64,000 bases of DNA from Microvirga sp. TS319 (lineage in GTDB: Bacteria > Pseudomonadota > Alphaproteobacteria > Rhizobiales > Beijerinckiaceae), in NCBI RefSeq assembly GCF_041276405.1, contig NZ_JBGGGT010000001.1:1037501-1101500 (forward strand), in the 5' to 3' direction. The notes under the pieces were generated by a model. That model worked only from the letters and a program-made list of their open reading frames with translations, was not told the DNA's origin and did no database searches. The first letter of the stretch is position 1; every line of letters begins with the position of its first letter. Shown piece after piece: positions 18,239 through 26,593 of the stretch. The position numbers and the translations under genes were made by a program.

Positions 18239-19264
18239 TTATTGTTTCGACGGCGGCGCAACGGATTTCCGCACGACGATTTCGACGGGCAGGATCTCCT
18301 CGGTGGCGTGAGGCTCCCTCTCCTGCCAGTTTGTTTCGAGAAGCAATGACAAGGCCCGTTGTCCGAGCGCCCGAACGGGCTGGCGGATCGCCGTCAACGG
18401 CGGCGCAAAAAGATGCAGGGGGCCAATATCGTCGAAACCGACGATCGAGACATCGTCAGGCACTCGAACGCCCTCCGCCTGGAACACCTCCATCAGCCCG
18501 ACGGCGATTTCGTCCGAGCCCGCAAAGATTGCGGTCGACGGGCACATTTCAGCGATGAAGCGCCGGGCGGCCTGTCGGCCGAAGCCCGCCGTATAATCTC
18601 CTTTGTAGGACTTGAGGTGCGCTGCCGCGCCGAAGGCCCCGCGTATTGCACGCTCCAGCCCGCTGAAGCGCCGGTGGGTGCTGACCATCGCTTCGGGACC
18701 GCCGACAAAGAGAACATTCATGTGACCAAATTCCGCGAGATGCCCTCCAGCGAGATGACCACCCATCTCGTTATCGCTGAACAGCTTCGGAGCCTTCGCG
18801 CCTGAAACGTCCTCGTCGACGACCACGACCCTGCCGGTCTTGTTGATCAGCTCTGCCAGCTGCCCGTCATCGGGATGGTTCGTCAGGAAGATAAGGCCGT
18901 CGATATAATTGCGTGCGATCGACTGAAGGTAGGCGATCTCGCGTCCGGGCCTGTTCAGCGTTGCGTTCAATGCCACCGAGAGCCCTCTTCGGTCCGCCTC
19001 TTCTTCAACAGCCGCGACGAGCATCGCGAAGAAGGGATTTGCGATATCAGGAACAACCAAGCCGATCGTTTCCGACCGGCCCAAGCTCAACCGCCGCGCA
19101 TGTGGGTTGGGCTGATAGTTCAGATCTCGGATCGCGCTCTGGATGCGTTCCTTTGTTTCGGCCGGCAGCTCAAGGGTCCCGTTCAGCATGCGGGAGACAG
19201 TCGCGACTGACACGCCAGCCGCGCCGGCAACATCCTTCAGACTTGTGCCCCGGCTATTGCCCAC
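18239..19264 (-). CDS. LacI-family transcriptional regulator, first gene of the sugar operon
   Basis: The 341-residue product (GTG start) has an N-terminal helix-turn-helix (SLKDVAGAAGVSVATVSRML), the hinge region around NPHARRLSLGRS, and a sugar-binding-protein-like effector domain containing VVPDIANPFFA and SIVGFDD. LacI proteins bind palindromic operators and let go, or bind, when a sugar or its phosphate is present. A perfect palindrome sits 16 bases upstream of its start, so it very likely controls itself and the whole downstream transporter/hydrolase operon. Effector unknown; the imported substrate or an early product is the obvious candidate. Confidence 0.9.
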   Translation of the reverse strand: MGNSRGTSLKDVAGAAGVSVATVSRMLNGTLELPAETKERIQSAIRDLNYQPNPHARRLSLGRSETIGLVVPDIANPFFAMLVAAVEEEADRRGLSVALNATLNRPGREIAYLQSIARNYIDGLIFLTNHPDDGQLAELINKTGRVVVVDEDVSGAKAPKLFSDNEMGGHLAGGHLAEFGHMNVLFVGGPEAMVSTHRRFSGLERAIRGAFGAAAHLKSYKGDYTAGFGRQAARRFIAEMCPSTAIFAGSDEIAVGLMEVFQAEGVRVPDDVSIVGFDDIGPLHLFAPPLTAIRQPVRALGQRALSLLLETNWQEREPHATEEILPVEIVVRKSVAPPSKQ

Positions 19265-19279
19265 ACCAGTCTCGCGATT

Positions 19280-19297
19280 TTGTAAACCGGTTTACAA
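19280..19297. promoter_or_regulatory. Perfect 18-base LacI-type operator
   Basis: TTGTAAACCGGTTTACAA is a perfect palindrome with the central CG and flanking A/T-rich half-sites characteristic of LacI-family operators. It lies just upstream of the LacI-family gene and its operon. I found no second intact copy in the window, so the divergent PfkB/TenA region is not obviously under the same regulator. Confidence 0.85.
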
Positions 19298-19477
19298 GCT
19301 GCGCGCAGCCGGGATCGCTGTCAATCAACCGCGCAGCGGCAATAACGGTATACTCCAGAAGCCCTGCACTTTGATCGGGCCGCGCGTCACTACGCCGTCC
19401 ACCGGTCTGGCGCGGAGCGCCGTCCCGCAAAAGCGAGCATCCTTCTTGCCGGCATGGCGCATCCCGATCTGCGTCCG

Positions 19478-19732
19478 TCACCAGCGACGACGAACGACAA
19501 CCGCCCCGCGGGGGCCGTAATAGCTGCGGCGGACGACCGGCCCGTAGTAGCCACGACGGACGGCAACCGCCCGGCCGGGACCGTAGTAGCCGCGCCGCAC
19601 ACCGACGGCGCCATTGGGCCCGGCACATCCGGCGCGGTACACGCCCCGAGCGCAGACGACTGCGCCGGCCTCGGTGGAGCTCAGGGCGAAAAAGCCTCCG
19701 AGGAGGCTGAGAACGATCAGAACATGTCTCAT
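19478..19732 (-). CDS. Small secreted protein with RRGYYGP repeats
   Basis: The start is the ATG at 19732, eight bases after GAGAGGA. The 84-residue product has a signal peptide (hydrophobic core LIVLSLLGGFFAL, cleavage near AGA), then a CxxGVYRAGC segment and three or four degenerate repeats of the form VRRGYYGP rich in Arg, Gly and Tyr, ending in RRRW. Short exported proteins like this are common in Hyphomicrobiales and have no known function; they resemble glycine/tyrosine-rich envelope proteins. It stands alone between the LacI operon and a 700-base gap. Confidence 0.65.
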   Translation of the reverse strand: MRHVLIVLSLLGGFFALSSTEAGAVVCARGVYRAGCAGPNGAVGVRRGYYGPGRAVAVRRGYYGPVVRRSYYGPRGAVVVRRRW

Positions 19733-20433
19733 CACGTGTCCTCTCCGCAACCGATGGATCCTGCCGGGTGGAAACCCGCAGCAGGTCGCCTATCCTAGAT
19801 CCTGGCGCGCCCGCCGCTTGACCGAATAGGACACGTGTTTACACCTTGAGACACATGCCCCTCCCTGAGTGAGGCGTCCTGGCTTCCGTTCAGCGCGGAC
19901 GATCCAAGGCTGATATTCCTTCGCCGAAACGGCTCGATCGACAGGGCAGCCGATCCGAAGCCACGGCCTTGCGGAGCGCGCGATGTCGGTTCCTTGATGG
20001 GGACGAGCCCGTGGAAATCCTGGCCGTCTCTCCCATCGACCAAGTCCCTTCAGAGCAACTCAGACTGACGCACATCAGGTCCTCGCCAACATGGCTGACC
20101 TTACTTCATTTGCTTGGGCGTCCGAACAGGGCCAGCGGCATCATGGCAGTTGCATGACGTTGAGATGAGTGGAGACTGCGATAGTTCGCTGGCAGCACTC
20201 TTTCGCAATCGGACGAAACGCTTGTTCTGCCTGCCGCGTTAAGATTGTGACGCCGCGGCTCACGGCAAAGCTCAAACAGGATAAGTCTGCAGAACCGGCT
20301 CGCTGATCCCCTCTCGTATATTTATAGGGATTCTGAATGGAGCTTCGAATTCCTGACGAGCCGAGAGCAAACCGTTTCGAGTTGTCAACCTGGGCCAGAG
20401 CGACTGAGCCGCGATATGGCGAGGAGAGGCACG
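19733..20433. other. Intergenic, no gene recognised
   Basis: About 700 bases between the small secreted protein (leftward) and the first DUF5132-like gene (rightward). Short open frames here lack ribosome sites and family features. An A/T-rich stretch near 20320-20335 (TATATTTATAG) may belong to the promoter of the rightward cluster. No repeats or strong hairpins seen. Confidence 0.4.
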
Positions 20434-20751
20434 ATGGCTCTATTCGAAGACATGTTCAAGGGTGGAAATATCGTCACGGGTCTGGCGGTTGGCATCGGGG
20501 CAGCCGTTGTGGCGCCAGCGGTGATTCCTGCGCTGCGCCCATTCGCGAAAGCAGTGATCAAAGCCGGCCTCGTGGTATATGATCAGGGCCGCGTGGCTCT
20601 TGCCGAGCTCAACGAACGAACAAGCGACATCGTCGCCGAGGCGCGAGCAGAACTCTCTGAAGCGGCTGGCAGAGATGAGAGTGAGACAGCTCCGGAGTCC
20701 CGCATCTCCACTCAGCGAGCGGCGGAAGCCGGAACACCGACCCCAGCTTAA
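20434..20751 (+). CDS. Small membrane protein, DUF5132-like, copy 1
   Basis: The start is the ATG at 20434, preceded by GGAGAGG; the frame runs 18 bases further out without one. The 105-residue product has a short head (ALFEDMFKGGN), a glycine/alanine-rich hydrophobic segment (about residues 12-35), a conserved block ending in VIKAGLVVYDQGRVAL, then a charged helical tail. It is a clear paralogue of the next gene, with matching GNxxTGxAVGxGxAVVAP and KAGLxxYDQGR blocks. Proteins of this type recur beside HMA-like and P-type ATPase genes; function unknown. A membrane-docked partner of the ATPase is a fair guess. Confidence 0.7.
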   Translation: MALFEDMFKGGNIVTGLAVGIGAAVVAPAVIPALRPFAKAVIKAGLVVYDQGRVALAELNERTSDIVAEARAELSEAAGRDESETAPESRISTQRAAEAGTPTPA

Positions 20752-20821
20752 GCGACGCTGGCAAGATTTCCTTCTCCAACGAGTCCATGAATGAGCCGCG
20801 GACGAATATAGGAGAGCGCAA

Positions 20822-21127
20822 ATGTCCTTGGTGGAAGACATCTTCAAGAGTGGCAATGTGGCCACTGGGATTGCTGTCGGGTTGGGAGTGGCGGTTGTTG
20901 CTCCCGTGCTTGGGACGGTCTTGCGCCCTCTGGCCAAGTCCGTCATCAAGGCCGGCCTGATCGCGTATGACCAGGGTCGCACGGCGATGACCGAGCTGAA
21001 TGAGAGAACCGGCGATATTGTCGGGGAGGCCCGGGCCGAGCTGGCAAGTGCCAGAGATGAGAATGACGAGCAGGGTAGCAAGCGTGGCCGTCGCAGCGCT
21101 CGTACCGAAGGGCCTGCTCCAGCATAA
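20822..21127 (+). CDS. Small membrane protein, DUF5132-like, copy 2
   Basis: The 101-residue product starts at an ATG with GGAGAG upstream, 70 bases after copy 1. It repeats the same plan: SLVEDIFKSGN head, glycine-rich hydrophobic segment, VIKAGLIAYDQGRTAM block and a charged tail ending in lysines and arginines. The tandem arrangement points to local duplication. The pair lies upstream of the P-type ATPase on the same strand and may be cotranscribed with it. No catalytic or metal-binding motif is visible. Confidence 0.7.
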   Translation: MSLVEDIFKSGNVATGIAVGLGVAVVAPVLGTVLRPLAKSVIKAGLIAYDQGRTAMTELNERTGDIVGEARAELASARDENDEQGSKRGRRSARTEGPAPA

Positions 21128-21249
21128 GCCGGTGTACGTGCCCCGAGAGCACTATTCGCCGTGAGTTGCCTCCATGACGCGAGCAGCTCGGATTCAAGGT
21201 AGGTGGTGATAGCACCGCTTCCCTGGCGGCTGACTTCAGGAGGGTTTCT

Positions 21250-24200
21250 TTGCACCAGTCTCTGAGGTCCTTGCCACAGGACGGCCAGCCGAACCCATCC
21301 GAAACCTTGCATGCTGCCGACGATGATCATGCGCTGTCCGAAAAGCAACCTGCGCCTGCTCTCATTGAACCGCTTCACACGGCCGTTCCCGGCCGAGCGC
21401 GACTGAGAATCGGCGGCCTCAAGGGATCCGAGCCGCTGCAGCAGCTTCTTGAGCGGGGATTAACGCGGGCACCCACTGTCCAAAGCGCAGCCGCCAGCAG
21501 CCTGACCGGTAACGTGACTGTTTATTACGATCCGGCTGCTCCGCTCCAACCCATCGTTGACTTCGTCTCCGGGCTGCTGCGAGGCGAGATCGCTTTTTCG
21601 GAAGACGAGATATCGCAAAAGCCTCAATCCACGGCCTGGCACGAGCGGGCGCTTGAGCACGTCCTCTCCGTTCTCGGCAGTTCGGAAGACAGGGGACTGA
21701 CTGATACAGAAGCCCGGAATCGTCTGGCCTCCAACGGTCCGAATGCCTTGCCGCCTCTCCCAGAGCGGTCGAACCTGAGTATCTTGATAGCCCAGTTCGA
21801 GAGCCTGCCGATCGCCTTGCTGGCAGGGGCCGCCGCTGTTTCAGTCATCACCGGCGGCGTCCTCGAAGCCGCCGCGATCCTGGGCGTTGTTGCGGCAAAC
21901 GGGATGATCGGCTACCAAACGGAGAGCCGGTCCGAACGCACGATCCGAAGCCTCTCTCTCCCCTCTGCGCAAACCGCCAGAGTGGTTCGCGACGGTGAGC
22001 CACGGGACATACCGGCGGAAGCTCTCGTTCCTGGCGATCTTATCCGGCTCAGCCGCGGTGTCGTCGTTCCAGCCGACGCGCGTCTGGTGAGCACCATGGA
22101 TCTGATGATCAGTGAGGCAACGCTCACCGGCGAGAGCCTGCCCGTGAGCAAATCTCCAGGCGACCCCGTCGAAGCAAATGTTCTGCTCGCCACGCGTACC
22201 AACATGGTCTATCGCGGCACCATCGTGACCGGGGGCAGTGGAACGGCCCTCGTGGTTGCCACAGCCGGACAGACGGAGGTTGGACGCATCCAGAGACTCG
22301 TCGGCACGACGGTCTCGCCCGAGACTCCTCTTCAGCGCCAGCTCGATGATCTCGGCCGGACCCTCGTCTGGGCCACCATGGCAGCAGGCGGCGTGCTCTT
22401 CGGCATCGGCTGGCTCCGCGGCTTCGCGCTTTTCCAGATGGCCCGCTCCGCATTGTCGCTAACGGTTGCCGCGTTCCCGGAAGGGTTGCCGATGGTGGCC
22501 ACCACGACCTTGGCGCTCGGAGTGGAGGACATGCGCAAGCACGGCATTCTGGCCCGTCGCTTGGATGCGGTGGAAACTCTCGCGTCGGTCCAGATCGTCT
22601 GCTTCGACAAGACGGGCACGCTCACCCTCAACCAGATGTCTGTCACGACCGTTGCTATAGGCGATGACATCTATCGCACTCATGGCGGCGCCTTCCTCGA
22701 TCGGAACAATGCCGAGTTGAGCGTGGCCGGGGACCATCGGTTCAAGACTATGCTGAAAGTCGCCTGCCTGTGCAGCGACACGGAGATCGAGGACAGTGAT
22801 GGTCCGCTCGTCCTCAACGGCTCGAGCACCGAAAACGCCCTCGTTCGGGCAGCCCTTGGCCATGGCGTGGATGCCCGTGTCCTACGGCGGCAGTTTGCTC
22901 GTCTGTCCGTGCAGCACCGCAGTGAGGCCTATCGCTTCATGGTCACCACCCATGCTGATGGTAGCGCTGTTCTCATGGCCGTGAAGGGCAGCCCCCTTGA
23001 GGTCCTGGCCCGCTGCCGGTGGGAGGCACTGTCAAATGGTAGCCGAACGGAGCTGACGCCTGCTCGCATCCTCGACATCGAACGTCTTAACCTGGCCATG
23101 GCGCGACAAGGTCTACGGGTGTTGGGATTTGCCTGTAGCAATCCAGGGCCCGCGTGCTCCGGCCAGGGTTTCGGCGGTATCGATAACCTGACCTGGCTCG
23201 GCTTGATGGGCATGGCGGACCCGGTCCGCCCGGAAGTACCCGCGCTCATCGCCACGCTCCGGCACGCGGGGGTGCGGACCGTGATGCTTACCGGAGACCA
23301 GGGCGCGACCGCACGAGCCGTGGCGGAGCAGATCGGGCTGTCCGGTCAGGAGGACATCAAGATTCTGGACGCGGCGGATCTGGAACGTCTGGACGCGACG
23401 GGCCTCGCCAGCGCAGCCCGGGAAACACATGTGTTTACACGTATGAGCCCGGCACAGAAGTTGCAGGTCGTGCATGCCCTGCAGGCGTCCGGCATCGGAA
23501 TCGCGATGGTTGGGGACGGCGTGAACGACGGCCCGGCCTTGCGCGCCGCTAACATCGGTATCGCCTTGCGTCAGGATGGATCGGCAGCGGCCCGGGAGGT
23601 CGCGGACATTTTCCTGGATACGGACGATCTCGGCAGCCTCGCCCTGGCCATTGAGCGAAGCCGTATGGTTCACACCAACGTCCGCAAAGCGATCCATTAC
23701 CTGCTCAGCACCAATTCGAGCGAGATCCTCCTGATGTTGATGGCCGCGGCCCTTGGCTCAGGCGGGGCTCTGTCACCGCTGCAGCTTCTCTGGATTAACC
23801 TGATCTCGGACGTCTTACCTGGGATCGGACTGGCTTTGGACCCGCCGCATGCGAACGTCATGGGCCGCCTGCCGGAAGCTGCGAGTCGGCCTATCGTTCA
23901 CGGCAAGGATCTTAGCCGCTTGTCCGTGCAAGCGACGGTTATGGCGGCCGGATCGATGGCCGCCGGAGCGCTGGGCGTCGCCCGCCATGGCCTCGACTCT
24001 CCACAGGCACGGGCGATGACATTCGATAGTCTCGTCATGGCTCAGCTGCTTCATGCCTTGACGTGTCGATCCGCGACGGTCAGCGCCCTGAGCCCAGGCC
24101 AACTTCCGCCCAATCCGACATTGTCCAAGATCCTCGTCGGATCGGCAGCTGCCCAAGCCGCCGTGATGCTCCTGCCCACCGTGCGAGGCCTCATGGGCCT

Positions 24201-24405
24201 GGCTCCCCTCGGGCTCGGTGATCGCCTTGTGACGCTGGCAGGAGGATTGTTGCCGTTTGCGTTTAATGAGGCAATGAAGTGCGCCTGGAACTCGCCGGAC
24301 TCGAATTCCGAAATCCTGCATTTTTCCCGAGAATGTGGACAGACTGAAGACGGGTCAGGACGCTTCGCCCCGACATCTCCCATCGTGCCGGAACGGACCC
24401 CCTAA
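21250..24405 (+). CDS. P2-like cation-transporting P-type ATPase with N-terminal HMA-like domain
   Basis: The start is a TTG at 21250 with AGGAGG five bases upstream. The 1051-residue product begins with about 50 variable residues, then an HMA-like ferredoxin fold (VPGRARLRIGG) without CxxC, a linker, and a complete P-type ATPase: actuator TGES near 293, membrane motif PEGLP near 409 as in calcium-type pumps, phosphorylated Asp453 in DKTGT, MLTGDQ, GDGVND near 755, and C-terminal helices with NLISDVLPG. The CPx motif of heavy-metal pumps is absent, so Ca, Mn or another hard cation is more likely than Cu or Zn. The HMA-like domain links it to two nearby stand-alone genes. Substrate unproven. 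Confidence 0.88.
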   Translation: MHQSLRSLPQDGQPNPSETLHAADDDHALSEKQPAPALIEPLHTAVPGRARLRIGGLKGSEPLQQLLERGLTRAPTVQSAAASSLTGNVTVYYDPAAPLQPIVDFVSGLLRGEIAFSEDEISQKPQSTAWHERALEHVLSVLGSSEDRGLTDTEARNRLASNGPNALPPLPERSNLSILIAQFESLPIALLAGAAAVSVITGGVLEAAAILGVVAANGMIGYQTESRSERTIRSLSLPSAQTARVVRDGEPRDIPAEALVPGDLIRLSRGVVVPADARLVSTMDLMISEATLTGESLPVSKSPGDPVEANVLLATRTNMVYRGTIVTGGSGTALVVATAGQTEVGRIQRLVGTTVSPETPLQRQLDDLGRTLVWATMAAGGVLFGIGWLRGFALFQMARSALSLTVAAFPEGLPMVATTTLALGVEDMRKHGILARRLDAVETLASVQIVCFDKTGTLTLNQMSVTTVAIGDDIYRTHGGAFLDRNNAELSVAGDHRFKTMLKVACLCSDTEIEDSDGPLVLNGSSTENALVRAALGHGVDARVLRRQFARLSVQHRSEAYRFMVTTHADGSAVLMAVKGSPLEVLARCRWEALSNGSRTELTPARILDIERLNLAMARQGLRVLGFACSNPGPACSGQGFGGIDNLTWLGLMGMADPVRPEVPALIATLRHAGVRTVMLTGDQGATARAVAEQIGLSGQEDIKILDAADLERLDATGLASAARETHVFTRMSPAQKLQVVHALQASGIGIAMVGDGVNDGPALRAANIGIALRQDGSAAAREVADIFLDTDDLGSLALAIERSRMVHTNVRKAIHYLLSTNSSEILLMLMAAALGSGGALSPLQLLWINLISDVLPGIGLALDPPHANVMGRLPEAASRPIVHGKDLSRLSVQATVMAAGSMAAGALGVARHGLDSPQARAMTFDSLVMAQLLHALTCRSATVSALSPGQLPPNPTLSKILVGSAAAQAAVMLLPTVRGLMGLAPLGLGDRLVTLAGGLLPFAFNEAMKCAWNSPDSNSEILHFSRECGQTEDGSGRFAPTSPIVPERTP

Positions 24406-24413
24406 TCGCCTTA

Positions 24414-24462
24414 GAACAGCGGACGTGAAAAGTAGAATCCATTTTTCACGTCCGATGCCCTA
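24414..24462. repeat. Short single-hairpin form of the intergenic repeat, with stop codon
   Basis: One hairpin only: GCGGACGTGAAAA pairs with TTTTTCACGTCCG around a short loop, matching the first half of the long element. It lies between the P-type ATPase and the convergent HMA-like gene, and its end (GCCCTAG) supplies that gene's TAG stop at 24462-24460. It is well placed to terminate both transcripts. Confidence 0.75.
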
Positions 24463-24966
24463 GGCTGCGGCAGACAGACCCTGCGGCTCACGTGAGGTCG
24501 GAAGACCCGGAATTAATGCCGCCTTTGACGTGATGAACGCGCGCAGCAACACCTCAGCAATCCATTCCGCAAGCTGGAACGGCGGCTGCCGCATCACGAC
24601 TGACAGGGCGATCTTCACCAGGAACGTCGCAAGGTCAACCTTACCGCCTGTCAGCCTTTGGATGGAGGTGTCGAGACGGTCCACCGTCCTTTCAGCATCG
24701 GGGCGTGCCTGCGATCGGACCGTGGCCCTTCCGAGATCGAGTTCCAGAAAAGGATTGCGCAGCACGTCCAGATCAAAACCCGGTCGATGGTTGATGAGGA
24801 CACTTGCGGTGCACGGATTGACCTTGATGTCGACGATCTCAGGGTGATCGATCAGGCGGCGGCGCAAATTCTGGAAGTATTGGGCGTCATGCCGCCGCCC
24901 CGGGACCTTGATCCGAAGACGGCCCGCAATGCGATGGACAATGTGGGCGCGATGCCGCTGCTGCAT
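24460..24966 (-). CDS. Stand-alone HMA-like domain protein
   Basis: I use the ATG at 24966 rather than a TTG two codons earlier. The 168-residue product opens with HRIAGRLRIKVPGRRHD, the same G-R-x-R-[LI] opening as the ATPase N-domain, followed by a beta-alpha-beta pattern (EIVDIKVNPCTASVLINH). It has no CxxC. The C-terminal half is helical with a moderately hydrophobic stretch (LATFLVKIALSVVM) that may touch the membrane. It could be a soluble or peripheral partner of the ATPase. It converges on the ATPase gene and its stop codon is inside a repeat element. Confidence 0.65.
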   Translation of the reverse strand: MQQRHRAHIVHRIAGRLRIKVPGRRHDAQYFQNLRRRLIDHPEIVDIKVNPCTASVLINHRPGFDLDVLRNPFLELDLGRATVRSQARPDAERTVDRLDTSIQRLTGGKVDLATFLVKIALSVVMRQPPFQLAEWIAEVLLRAFITSKAALIPGLPTSREPQGLSAAA

Positions 24967-25129
24967 GGTCAAAAAGCTCGTGATTCAAATCGGCAAAACA
25001 TTTGCGATAAGCAGCTGATCCAACTGCCTTCGAACGCGCCTATATGGTCATAAGACGAAGGTTTGATGACAGGCCCCTAAGGACCTGCTGCAATCGACGC
25101 CGAGTTGTCGCCGGATTTCACCGAGGGTC

Positions 25130-26428
25130 TTACGTAAAGAAGGATGTCACCAAGAAGATGAGGCACCCGGCGCAGGCACCAACGATGGTGCCGTTCATCC
25201 GGATATACTGCAGATCGCTTCCGACCACGAGCTCAAGCCGGTCCGTGACCGTACGGGTGTCCCAGCTCCTGACAACCTCCGCAATGAAACCGCCGATCTC
25301 GCCGCGCCAGGTGATAATATATTTAGCCAAGCGTTGGAGAGCGCCATCAATATGGCTCTGCATGGCTTGGTCGGCGGCCAAGGTTTGGCCGACAAGGTGA
25401 AGCCCCTGCTCGAGCGCAGTGCGCATCTTGGACGAAGGCTCAGCCAGATCATCGAGCATGGTATGCGACAGTTCGCCCCAGACCGAGGCGATCCAGGCCT
25501 GGACATCAGGATGGCTCAGGATCCGGTTCTTCGAGGCATTGAGCTGCTCCCGCTGCTCGGGAGAGTTGAGAAGTTCGTCGATCAGGGTCGCAAGGGCTCC
25601 CCTGAATTTCAGCCGCACGTCGCTGTCCGGCTTAGCTAAGCCGTGCAATAGATCCATGATGCCAGAGACGATGGCTGCTGCGATACGGCGGTCTATCGTC
25701 TTTGGAATCCACCACCGGCTGCGCTCCCGCACCAGCTCATCGATTTGGCTCCTGTTGTCGTCGAGCCATTGCACCGTAATACCAATCGCTCGCTCGAACA
25801 GGACATCCGCCTCCCCGCTCGCGGTCGTCATCTCGATGGCGCGCCCGATGATAGGAGCGAGATCCGTCTGGCGAAGCTGTTCGCCGAGCGTACGGTTGGC
25901 AAAATCGTGGATATCCTGGCTCTCGAGTGTGCGGATCAGATGGGGCACGGCAGCAATAACCGTACCCGCGATCACGGGAGCTGTTTCGGGAGCGGCCAGC
26001 CACTTGGCGATCCGCTGCCCGGCATGTGCTTTCCTCAGCTTCGCGAGCAGGGCCTCCTCCGTCAGGAAGTGCCGTTCGACGAAGCGACCCAGGGTTCGCC
26101 CGATCCGGTCCTTGTTGTTGGGGATGATCGCTGTATGCGGGATGCGCAGGCCCAATGGATAGCGGAACAGCGCAGTCACGGCGAACCAGTCGGCAAGCCC
26201 GCCGACAATACCGGCCTCGGATCCTGCCCGAACCAGGAGCGTTCCGAAGCCGGGCTCCCGGACCAGATGGGTAGCCGTATAAGTTGCTCCCATGGCTATG
26301 AGAAGGCCTGTCGCCAAGCGACGGTTGCGCCTCAATCGCTGCCGAGCTCCGTCCTCATAAGAGCTGTTGTCCGGCTCGTCGCCGAAGCGTGGCAGCGCTG
26401 TCGGTGGATGAGGCTTATCCGGCTGCAT
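25130..26428 (-). CDS. DUF445 family membrane protein
   Basis: I start at the ATG at 26428 (MQPDKPHPP); the frame runs 63 bases further without a ribosome site. The 432-residue product matches DUF445 (YjiN-like): a first membrane helix after an arginine-rich stretch (LATGLLIAMGATY), the signature GLADWFAVTALFRYPLGLRIPHTAIIP, a long helical body, and a C-terminal membrane helix (GTIVGACAGCLIFLVTSFF). The family is uncharacterised and probably sits at the cytoplasmic membrane with its body in the cytoplasm or periplasm. It is divergent from the second HMA-like gene. Confidence 0.85.
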   Translation of the reverse strand: MQPDKPHPPTALPRFGDEPDNSSYEDGARQRLRRNRRLATGLLIAMGATYTATHLVREPGFGTLLVRAGSEAGIVGGLADWFAVTALFRYPLGLRIPHTAIIPNNKDRIGRTLGRFVERHFLTEEALLAKLRKAHAGQRIAKWLAAPETAPVIAGTVIAAVPHLIRTLESQDIHDFANRTLGEQLRQTDLAPIIGRAIEMTTASGEADVLFERAIGITVQWLDDNRSQIDELVRERSRWWIPKTIDRRIAAAIVSGIMDLLHGLAKPDSDVRLKFRGALATLIDELLNSPEQREQLNASKNRILSHPDVQAWIASVWGELSHTMLDDLAEPSSKMRTALEQGLHLVGQTLAADQAMQSHIDGALQRLAKYIITWRGEIGGFIAEVVRSWDTRTVTDRLELVVGSDLQYIRMNGTIVGACAGCLIFLVTSFFT

Positions 26429-26593
26429 GGGTGATCCATCAATTGTCCGTCCAATGAGCCATCGCCCCGGATACGACGGCGACAGGCTCAAACCTATGGT
26501 GCGATCTGAATGGCTGGTATCCTGATTTACCTAACGTCCAAGTCGAGCATTGGTTAGGCGTCCCCCGGAGATTGTCATTGAAGGATTTTTGAC

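Noticed and set aside
16444..18261. 605-residue version of the CUT2 ATPase
   Set aside because: The first 330 codons are a shadow of the binding-protein gene. The ABC domain starts after the ATGA overlap at 17259.
19825..19850. GTGTTTACAC-like sequence resembling a LacI half-site
   Set aside because: It lacks the symmetric partner half and the central CG. Similar strings at 23430 and 32660 lie inside coding genes.
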